A model generated the notes under the pieces. The model did not search any database. It was not told where the DNA came from and was given only the letters and a program-made list of their open reading frames with translations. From Methanobacteriota archaeon (GTDB taxonomy: Archaea; Thermoplasmatota; Thermoplasmata; RBG-16-68-12): DNA of 11,316 nt. The position numbers and the translations under genes are program-made. Shown here one piece after another: positions 5,737-11,316 of this stretch (the stretch's first letter is position 1; the number at the start of each line of letters is the position of its first letter). The stretch is from positions 1 through 11,316 of the forward strand of contig VBLZ01000129.1 in assembly GCA_005878515.1 (NCBI GenBank), in the 5' to 3' direction.

Positions 5737-5747
5737 GGGGGGGGGGG
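5737..5747. repeat. Run of 11 G
   Basis: An uninterrupted 11-base G run on the plus strand (C run in the minus-strand transcripts) lies 3 bases after the stop of the Fe-S oxidoreductase gene, in the 83-base gap before the DoxX gene. It is non-coding. Runs this long are prone to slippage in cells and to miscounting in sequencing. Confidence 0.9.
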
Positions 5748-5750
5748 CCT

Positions 5751-7742
5751 CTACAGGAGGGACCGTTCCAGGAGCTCCGCGATGTCGAATCGGCGGATGT
5801 CTTCGCGGTTCTTCGTCTTCGTGGCGTCGTCGAACATGATCAGGCAGTACGGACACGCCGTCGCCACCGCATTGGCCCGCGTCTCTTCGATGTGGCTCAG
5901 CCGGCGGTGATTCACCTTCTCGCCCGTCCGCTCGTCCATCCACATCCGCGCCCCGCCGGCGCCGCAGCAGAAACCGTGATCGCGGCATTCGCGCATCTCG
6001 ACGACCCGGACGCCCGGGATGCGGTGCAACACGTCCCGCGGTTCGTCGTACACGTCGTTGTATCGTCCCAGGTAGCACGGATCGTGGTACGTCAGGAACT
6101 GGAGTACGTCTCGCGTGGGAGTGAGCCGCCCCTCTCGGATTAGTTCCTGGAGGAATTGGCTGTGATGGACGACCTCATACGTCCCCCCAAACTCCGGGTA
6201 CTCGTTCTTGATCGCGTTGAAGCAGTGCGGGCAGCTCGCGACAATCCGCTTCACCCCGTATTGGTTCAGCGTCGTCACGTTCGCCCGAATCATCGTCTGT
6301 GCGAGGTACTCGTTGCCGATGCGCCGCGCCGGGTCCCCCGTGCACTTTTCCTCGGCTCCCAGGATGGCGAATCGAACGCCGGCCTTCCGCAGGATGCGGG
6401 CGAAGGCCTGCGCGACCTTCCGGTTCCGATCGTCGAACGAGGCCGCGCAGCCGACCCAGTACAGGACGTCGATCGGCTCGTTCGCCGCGATCGCCTCGGC
6501 GACGGTCCGGACCCCGAGGCCCTCGGCCCACCGGCCGCGCTGGTCCCATCCAATGCCCCACGGGTTGTAGTTCGTTTCGATGTTCCGCAGCATATCCATT
6601 GATTCAGGCGGGATCTTCCCCTGCGTCAGGACCAGGTTCCTTCGCATGTCGATGATCTTCGGCACATGCTCGTTCATCACCGGGCACTCGTAGACGCAAG
6701 CGTAGCAGGTCGTGCACGCCCAGATCCCCTCGTCCGAATGGACGGTCTGGAACATGTCCGGCAGGCCCTCGACGTGCCCTCCCACGATCGCGCTGCCCTG
6801 CTCGTTCAGCGTATCCCGGATGTTCGTGATGATTCGCATCGGGTCGAGCGGCTTGCCAGTCGCGTTCGCCGGGCACGCAGCCGTGCAGCGTCCGCATTCC
6901 GTGCACGCGTATCCATCGAGGAGCTGCCGCCATGAGAGTTGCTCGACCCGGTTCACACCGAACGTCTCGGTCTTCTCCAGGTCCACGGTCTTCAACGCGC
7001 CCTTCGGGGTCAGGTCCATGAAGAACGTGTTCACGATCGCGAAGATGATGTGGATGTGCTTCGAGTGCGGCACGTAGGCCAAGAACGAGAACAGGAGGAC
7101 GACGTGCGTCCACCACAAGGTCCGCCACCACAGCGCGGGGTCGGCGCTGAAGATCGAGGTGCTCGCGATCGCCGACGAGATCGGCTTCCATGCCGGGAGG
7201 GCGACGGTCCCGGCGGCGGCGTCCGCGGCGTTGAACAGGAGAAATGAAATCACGATGCCGAGGATGAAGCACAGGACGATCGTCGCGTCGCGCATGCCCT
7301 CGTGCATGAGCTTCTTCGGTCGGATCACGTACCGTCGGTACAGAGCCATCCCGACCCCGATCGCCGCGAGGGCGGCGATGACCTCCTCGGCCAGGTAGAG
7401 CGGACCACTCAGCGAAAACCCCGCGATCGTCGGGGTGGGGACCCGCCAGCCCGGAGCGTACGCCTGGGCCGTGATCTCGACGACGCTCGCCCCGAGGATG
7501 ACGAACGCCCAGAAGATGAACGAGTGCAGTACGCCCGCGTACCACTCCCGCGCGACCTTCCGCTGGAAGATCCCGTACACGATGAAGTTCTTCACACGGG
7601 TCGGGAGGTGGTCCCACCGCGGTTCTTTCCGCTGCGCGGTGAACAGGTACCGAAGACGGAGATACATCTTCCGCCCGAAGATCGAAAGGGAGACCGCGAG
7701 GAAGGCGGTCACCGCAACCGTGTCGAGGGCGGTCAGCACCAT
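5751..7742 (-). CDS. Membrane Fe-S oxidoreductase, ETF:(mena)quinone oxidoreductase type (HdrD/CCG domains)
   Basis: A 663-residue membrane protein expected to take electrons from reduced ETF and pass them to menaquinone. Residues 1-240 form a NarI-like cytochrome b domain with about five or six membrane segments and candidate heme histidines H73, H213, H226, H229 and H231. Residues 280-353 hold two 4Fe-4S clusters: C280-C283-C286-C290 and C343-C346-C349-C353. Two cysteine-rich CCG-type domains follow. The first has C432, C467 and C504/C507, with KCTGD in place of the CCG core. The second has C556 in DPCYLGR, C592-C593 in FCCGAGG, and C630/C633. This order is that of the membrane-bound EtfAB:menaquinone oxidoreductases described in Syntrophomonas and relatives, and of HdrD-like subunits generally. 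etfAB on the opposite strand of this window supports the ETF assignment over heterodisulfide reductase. The gene starts at ATG 7742, 28 bases after the methyltransferase stop. Direction of electron flow is inference. Confidence 0.88.
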   Translation of the reverse strand: MVLTALDTVAVTAFLAVSLSIFGRKMYLRLRYLFTAQRKEPRWDHLPTRVKNFIVYGIFQRKVAREWYAGVLHSFIFWAFVILGASVVEITAQAYAPGWRVPTPTIAGFSLSGPLYLAEEVIAALAAIGVGMALYRRYVIRPKKLMHEGMRDATIVLCFILGIVISFLLFNAADAAAGTVALPAWKPISSAIASTSIFSADPALWWRTLWWTHVVLLFSFLAYVPHSKHIHIIFAIVNTFFMDLTPKGALKTVDLEKTETFGVNRVEQLSWRQLLDGYACTECGRCTAACPANATGKPLDPMRIITNIRDTLNEQGSAIVGGHVEGLPDMFQTVHSDEGIWACTTCYACVYECPVMNEHVPKIIDMRRNLVLTQGKIPPESMDMLRNIETNYNPWGIGWDQRGRWAEGLGVRTVAEAIAANEPIDVLYWVGCAASFDDRNRKVAQAFARILRKAGVRFAILGAEEKCTGDPARRIGNEYLAQTMIRANVTTLNQYGVKRIVASCPHCFNAIKNEYPEFGGTYEVVHHSQFLQELIREGRLTPTRDVLQFLTYHDPCYLGRYNDVYDEPRDVLHRIPGVRVVEMRECRDHGFCCGAGGARMWMDERTGEKVNHRRLSHIEETRANAVATACPYCLIMFDDATKTKNREDIRRFDIAELLERSLL

Positions 7743-7770
7743 GCGCTCTCGAGGAACGCGCGAGCCCTTT

Positions 7771-8496
7771 TCAACCCGCGGGTGTTGCGAGAACGATCAG
7801 CTTGCGGTGGTCCGCGGTCACGGCCTCCCGTCGCCATCCGCCCCACACGCCGACCATCCGCCAACCCGATTGCTCGAGAATCGCAGCGAGGTCCCGCGGC
7901 GTAAGCAGGATCAGCTCCGCGGACGAGTCGGTGCGGTGCTTCAAGTCCTGGCCGACACGTTCGTAGAATTTCCATTCCAATCGCAACACGCCCGTCGCCG
8001 GCTCGAACGAACGGAACTCGTGTTCCTCCAGCGACCCGATCGAGTGGAATGCGAAGGGTCGCGGTCGCGATGCGAAGAAGTCGCGGTTCAGGAGGTCCAA
8101 GATGAGCCGACCGGCGGGGCTCACGTGGGTGGCGAGGCGACCCAGGAAAGCGACCTCCTCCGCCATGGGCCTTCGACCGAGTGCGTGGTCCAAGCAGAGG
8201 ATCGCGTCGAATCGGCTGCCCGCCGCCAAGCCGGGCAACACGTCGGGGGGCGCGGCCGCGAAGTGGAGGCGGTCGGCGATCGAAGCGGGAATGCGCTCCT
8301 TCGCTGCGTGGATGGCCATCTCATTTGGATCGACGGCAGTGACATCGAATCCGGCCTCGGCGAGCCCGACCGCGCGCCTACCGATCCCGCAAGGCACGTC
8401 GAGCAGGTGCGCACCGGGCGCGATACGTTCTTCCCGGAGGAACATCCGGGTTGACTCGACATCCTCGAGCGGTGGCCGCACGACCGGCGCAGGCAT
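7771..8496 (-). CDS. Class I SAM-dependent methyltransferase (second of a tandem pair)
   Basis: A 241-residue cytosolic methyltransferase. Motif I is LLDVPCGIGRRA (31-42), the acidic residue after strand 2 is D56 in VTAVDPNEM, motif IV is about FDAILCLDHALG (96-107), and LILDLLNRDFF (131-141) is the strand after motif V. The region from 150 on is a beta-rich cap ending in the usual antiparallel strands (KLIVLAT). It shares PCGIGR, NRDF and the overall layout with the gene just upstream (8497-9285), so the two are paralogues. Its ATG directly follows the upstream TGA with no gap and has GGGAGG about 7 bases before it, showing translational coupling. The substrate is unknown. Confidence 0.87.
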   Translation of the reverse strand: MPAPVVRPPLEDVESTRMFLREERIAPGAHLLDVPCGIGRRAVGLAEAGFDVTAVDPNEMAIHAAKERIPASIADRLHFAAAPPDVLPGLAAGSRFDAILCLDHALGRRPMAEEVAFLGRLATHVSPAGRLILDLLNRDFFASRPRPFAFHSIGSLEEHEFRSFEPATGVLRLEWKFYERVGQDLKHRTDSSAELILLTPRDLAAILEQSGWRMVGVWGGWRREAVTADHRKLIVLATPAG

Positions 8497-9285
8497 TCAT
8501 CGCCTCCCGATGACAATCTGGGTCGGACTGTCGATCGAGGGCGCGTCCATCTTGAATCCGCCGAACGCATCCGTCGGATGCCACCCTCCGCGAACGAGGA
8601 GCCGGCGCAACTCGTGGAGACTGTAGATGCCGTGCTCGATCGGCACGGTCAACAAGTGGTCCAGGTCCTCTCCGTTTCGGCGGAAGAACCGCCCTTCGTT
8701 CCGCATCCGCGAGCTCGCGAGATCCAGGTGCCGCTGCTCGATGTGGACGATGTCGCCGAACGCCTCGTACCCCTGCGGGTCGAAATGCCGGACGACGAAG
8801 TCCCGGTTCACGATGTAGATGACCAGGATGCCTCCCGGGCGGACGAGCTTCGCGTACTCCTGGAGGATCCGGACGTCCGTCTCTTCGTCGTAATAGCCGA
8901 GGGACGTCCACAGGTTGAGCGCCGCGTCGAAAGGCCCCTCGGTCGCCGTCACGCTTTCCGTGAGACGGCGAAGATCTCCGACGCGAAACGTCGCTCGACC
9001 GGCCACGCCCTCACGATTGGCGAGTTCGATTGCCCGCGCGACGAATGTCGGGGACAGGTCAATGCCCACGGTCTTGTAGCCGATCTTCGCGAGACGGGTC
9101 GCATGTCGTCCGATGCCGCAGGGGGCGTCGAGGATTCGGCCGTCGGCGGGAACGCCGAACCGCCCGAAGATGGCGTGCAGGTCGCGGGCCTGCTCCTCGC
9201 CCGTGGACCAGGCGTGCTCGTGAACCGCAAGGAACACGTCGGGATGGCGGAGGAATAAGTCTTCGGTCCAGTGGGCCGTGGCCAT
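8497..9285 (-). CDS. Class I SAM-dependent methyltransferase (first of a tandem pair)
   Basis: A 262-residue cytosolic methyltransferase. Motif I is ILDAPCGIGRHATRLA (51-66), the SAM-ribose acidic residue is D76 in VGIDLSP, motif III lies near VGDLRRL (102-108), motif IV is FDAALNLWTSLGYY (119-132), and the strand LVIYIVNRDF (154-163) follows. An aromatic LWTSLGYYD after strand 4 is common in small-molecule N- or O-methyltransferases, but the acceptor cannot be told. The N-terminal 30 residues (HPDVFLAVHEHAW) look like a substrate lid. ATG 9285 lies 21 bases after the stop of the unknown 149-residue gene. The next gene is a paralogue starting immediately at its stop codon. Divergence between the two suggests an old duplication with separate substrates or a heterodimer. 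Confidence 0.88.
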   Translation of the reverse strand: MATAHWTEDLFLRHPDVFLAVHEHAWSTGEEQARDLHAIFGRFGVPADGRILDAPCGIGRHATRLAKIGYKTVGIDLSPTFVARAIELANREGVAGRATFRVGDLRRLTESVTATEGPFDAALNLWTSLGYYDEETDVRILQEYAKLVRPGGILVIYIVNRDFVVRHFDPQGYEAFGDIVHIEQRHLDLASSRMRNEGRFFRRNGEDLDHLLTVPIEHGIYSLHELRRLLVRGGWHPTDAFGGFKMDAPSIDSPTQIVIGRR

Positions 9286-9306
9286 TGGCTCGCGATGCGG
9301 CTCGCC

Positions 9307-9756
9307 TTATTTGGCCGTGTCGTGGTGCCGCATGCGGGATCGTTGCGGTTTCCGGAACGGCTGCACGATTCCCTCCGGATCTTGTTCGGAGATCCGCGTA
9401 GTCAATCGGCCCACGTCGGAAGCCCCGTAGATCTCATCATACGCCTCGGGACGGATCTCGTCCACCGCCCCATCGGCGGTCACGAGAACGAGCACGATTT
9501 CCGGCGAGTGCTGCTCCAGGAATCCCATGAGCCGCCGGACCCGGGCGGTCCGGCCGCGCGCGACCGGCTCCACGAGGAACAGGATCGGACCGCGTCGCGC
9601 GACGATGGCGGGCTCGTATTTCGTCGAGCCGCCCGCGGCGTCGTGCACCCGGAACCGGAGGGAGCGATGTTCGTGCGGGAGCCGCTGGCGGTCCATCTCC
9701 GTGCAGATGGCCGTCTCGAGTTTCGTCCGGCATGCATGGCCGGCGCGCCGGGTCAC
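9307..9756 (-). CDS. Uncharacterised 149-residue protein, possible degenerate nuclease-like fold
   Basis: I do not recognise this family with certainty. The frame is open far upstream across icd, but the likely start is the GTG at 9756, which shares GTGA with the icd stop, a typical operon overlap. The 149-residue product has a helix LETAICTEMDRQ (13-24), then LPHEHRSLRFRV (26-37), a strand pair KYEPAIVARRGPILFLVEPV (46-65), a basic segment RGRTARVRRLMGFLEQHSPE (67-86), the strand IVLVLVTADG (87-96) and an acidic tail region. An alpha-beta-beta core with E14, E48 and E63 resembles a PD-(D/E)xK layout, but the lysine expected after E63 is absent, so it may be inactive or unrelated. No membrane segment or signal is present. 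Its place between icd and methyltransferase genes gives no clear role. Confidence 0.68.
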   Translation of the reverse strand: MTRRAGHACRTKLETAICTEMDRQRLPHEHRSLRFRVHDAAGGSTKYEPAIVARRGPILFLVEPVARGRTARVRRLMGFLEQHSPEIVLVLVTADGAVDEIRPEAYDEIYGASDVGRLTTRISEQDPEGIVQPFRKPQRSRMRHHDTAK

Positions 9757-11015
9757 CGGCCCGCCCCGTCCATCGCACCGATGATCGCGCGGGCGAACGC
9801 AGAGGTACGGACTTCCTTGGCGCCGGGCATGAAGCGTGCGAGGTCGTACGTGACGACCTTCGAACCCACGACCGTCTTCACCGCGGACCGCAGCCGGATC
9901 GCGGCCTCGCGCCATCCTAGGTATTCGAGCATCATGACACCCGCCAGAATTTCCGCGGTCGGGTTGACCTTGTCCATCCCGGCGTACTTCGGCGCACTGC
10001 CGTGGACGGGCTCGAATAGCGCGAGGGCGTCCCCGATGTTCCCGCCAGCCGCCACGCCCAGTCCGCCGATCTGGGCCGCGGCCGCGTCGCTCAGGTAATC
10101 TCCGTTCAGATTGGTCGTCGCGAGGATGTCGTATTCCTCCGGCCGCAACAGGAGCTGCTGGAACATGTTGTCGGCGATGACGTCCTTGATCACGACCTTG
10201 CCGTCCGGCGCCTTGCCGTCGTACATCTTGACGACGTCGTCCCAGGGAATCGTCGACTCGCGGAACTCCAGCCTCGCGACCTCGTAGCCCCAGGTGCGGA
10301 ACGCGCCCTCCGTGTACTTCATGATGTTCCCTTTGTGGACCAGGGTCACGGACTTCCGGCCGTTGTCGATCGCATACCGGATCGCCTTCCGGACGAGGCG
10401 CTTCGAGCCCGTCTCGCTCACCGGCTTGACGCCGATTCCGCTGTCCGGGCGGACCCGCGCGTGGAATTCCTTGTCGAGGATCTCGACCATGCGCCGGGCT
10501 TCCGGAGAGCCGCTCTCCCACTCGATGCCGGCGTAGACGTCCTCGGTGCCTTCGCGGAAGATGACGATGTCGAGTCGTTCCGGATGGGTGACGGGGCTCG
10601 GGACGCCGGGGATCCAGTAAATGGGCCTCACGTTCGCATAGAGATCGAGCGCTCTCCGCAACGTTACATTCAGGGATCGGAAACCCCCGCTCACCGGCGT
10701 GGTCAGCGGTCCCTTCAGCCCGACGACGTACTCCCTGATCGATCCGAGGGTGGCTTCCGGGAGCATGTCGCCATACTGGAACATCGCGCGCTCCCCGGCG
10801 GGGACCGGGTACCAGGCAATCCGACGACGTCCTCCGAAGGCGCCTGCGACCGCGGCGTCGATCGCGGTCCGGGCCGCCCGCACGACCTCCGGACCGATGC
10901 CGTCACCCTCGATGAGCGGGATGATGGGGTCGTCCGGCACGCGCAGCCCGCGCTCCGCGATCAGGATCTTGTGGCCCGCCTCGGGGGGACGGAGGACGAG
11001 GCGTTCCGACGGCAT
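9753..11015 (-). CDS. icd: Isocitrate dehydrogenase, NADP-type
   Basis: A 420-residue cytosolic TCA enzyme converting isocitrate to 2-oxoglutarate and CO2. It has the dimeric E. coli-type architecture: IPLIEGDGIGPEV (32-44), the substrate loop SLNVTLRRALDLYANVRP (114-131) with S114, N116, R120 and R130, R154 and Y161 in FREGTEDVYAGIE, K228 in VHKGNIMKYTEG, and metal-binding aspartates D306 and D310 in NLNGDYLSD. The NADP determinants K343-Y344 (HGSAPKYAG), Y390 and R394 (VTYDLARF) are all present, so NADP rather than NAD is expected. Presence of S114 at the E. coli phosphorylation position does not show regulation. I start at ATG 11015, 10 bases after the citrate synthase stop, with GAGAGG just before it. 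The open frame to 11075 adds 20 residues unlike the family. Its product 2-oxoglutarate is shared with glutamate dehydrogenase. Confidence 0.95.
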   Translation of the reverse strand: MPSERLVLRPPEAGHKILIAERGLRVPDDPIIPLIEGDGIGPEVVRAARTAIDAAVAGAFGGRRRIAWYPVPAGERAMFQYGDMLPEATLGSIREYVVGLKGPLTTPVSGGFRSLNVTLRRALDLYANVRPIYWIPGVPSPVTHPERLDIVIFREGTEDVYAGIEWESGSPEARRMVEILDKEFHARVRPDSGIGVKPVSETGSKRLVRKAIRYAIDNGRKSVTLVHKGNIMKYTEGAFRTWGYEVARLEFRESTIPWDDVVKMYDGKAPDGKVVIKDVIADNMFQQLLLRPEEYDILATTNLNGDYLSDAAAAQIGGLGVAAGGNIGDALALFEPVHGSAPKYAGMDKVNPTAEILAGVMMLEYLGWREAAIRLRSAVKTVVGSKVVTYDLARFMPGAKEVRTSAFARAIIGAMDGAGR

Positions 11016-11025
11016 GCCTCTCGCC

Positions 11026-11316
11026 TCAAGGACGCTCGTCGATCGGCACGTACACGAGGTCTTTCGGGCCCGCATACCAGTCGAGCGGCCTCAGGAGGCG
11101 ATTGTCCTCCCAATACTCGATGACCTGAGCCGTCCAGCCGGCAATCCGGGCGACGGCGAAGACCGGGGTGAACAGGTCCGTCGGGATCCCCAGGTCGTGG
11201 AAGACGAGGCCGGAGTAGAAGTCCACGTTCGGGTAGATGTGTTTCGACGCGAGCGCCCGCACGACCGTGTCCTCGATGATCGTCGCGATCCGGTAGTACG
11301 TGTCGTCTCCGCTCAT
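11026..11316 (-). CDS. Citrate synthase, C-terminal part (cut by window edge)
   Basis: The last 96 residues of citrate synthase, which condenses acetyl-CoA and oxaloacetate to citrate. The decisive block is YPNVDFYSGLVFHDLGIPTD, holding the catalytic aspartate of PNVDFYSG, followed by LFTPVFAVARIAGWTAQVIEYW and LLRPLDWYAGP, which are the conserved end of the family. A full protein is about 370-380 residues, so roughly three quarters lie beyond the right edge. The ATG at 11316 is an internal methionine, not the start. icd begins 10 bases downstream, so the two are co-transcribed. Confidence 0.93.
   Translation of the reverse strand: MSGDDTYYRIATIIEDTVVRALASKHIYPNVDFYSGLVFHDLGIPTDLFTPVFAVARIAGWTAQVIEYWEDNRLLRPLDWYAGPKDLVYVPIDERP

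Noticed and set aside
5668..6078. N-terminal extension of the DoxX gene
   Set aside because: The added residues overlap the oxidoreductase gene in another frame and are arginine-rich with no membrane character, while the ATG at 5667 gives a normal family length.
7435..8454. Plus-strand open frame of 339 codons
   Set aside because: It runs opposite the Fe-S oxidoreductase start and a methyltransferase with clear motif I. Its translation shows no family pattern.
9757..10521. Extension of the 149-residue unknown gene upstream through icd
   Set aside because: This region is fully explained by icd, and the translation there is shadow-like. The GTGA overlap gives a natural start.
11016..11075. 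Earlier start for icd
   Set aside because: The 20 extra residues overlap the citrate synthase coding end and do not resemble the family. ATG 11015 has a ribosome-binding site.

Overview
The window looks archaeal and GC-rich. The main evidence is promoter layout. A/T-rich TATA-like boxes sit about 32 bases upstream of start codons with no room for a leader (etfB, and the broken gene opposite it). Other genes use strong GGAGG ribosome-binding sites. The gene content is TCA enzymes, glutamate dehydrogenase, ETF with a membrane Fe-S/CCG-domain oxidoreductase, and zinc-ribbon and arrestin-like proteins. It fits an aerobic or facultative uncultured euryarchaeal lineage, possibly a high-GC Thermoplasmatota. 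That placement is inference from content, not from a marker gene.

Plus strand, left part: gdhA (56-1318) ends in a hairpin facing a convergent, frameshifted alpha-beta-barrel gene on the minus strand (1354-1748). A single TATA-like box at 1773-1780 lies exactly midway between that broken gene and etfB. etfB (1806-2603) and etfA (2608-3576) form a two-gene operon in which etfA seems to start at a CTG codon. Next come a small membrane zinc-ribbon protein (3626-4039) and an arrestin-fold protein (4079-4888) in the same frame, then a pterin-4a-carbinolamine dehydratase (4970-5272) with its own promoter covered by repeated AACCTT half-sites.

Minus strand, right part: seven genes read leftward. 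Citrate synthase (cut by the right edge), NADP-type isocitrate dehydrogenase, a 149-residue unknown protein beginning inside the icd stop codon, two tandem paralogous SAM methyltransferases, and a 663-residue membrane Fe-S oxidoreductase are closely packed with gaps from -4 to 28 bases. A DoxX-family protein follows after an 83-base gap containing an 11-base G run. The last gene and the plus-strand dehydratase converge on one shared CTAG.

How the parts could work together: glutamate dehydrogenase feeds 2-oxoglutarate, citrate synthase and isocitrate dehydrogenase run the oxidative TCA entry, and ETF collects electrons from acyl-CoA or other flavin dehydrogenases. The membrane protein, built like the ETF:menaquinone oxidoreductases, would pass these to the quinone pool. 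This is a heterotrophic amino-acid/acyl-CoA oxidation module. I found no rRNA, tRNA, CRISPR array, insertion sequence or phage gene.
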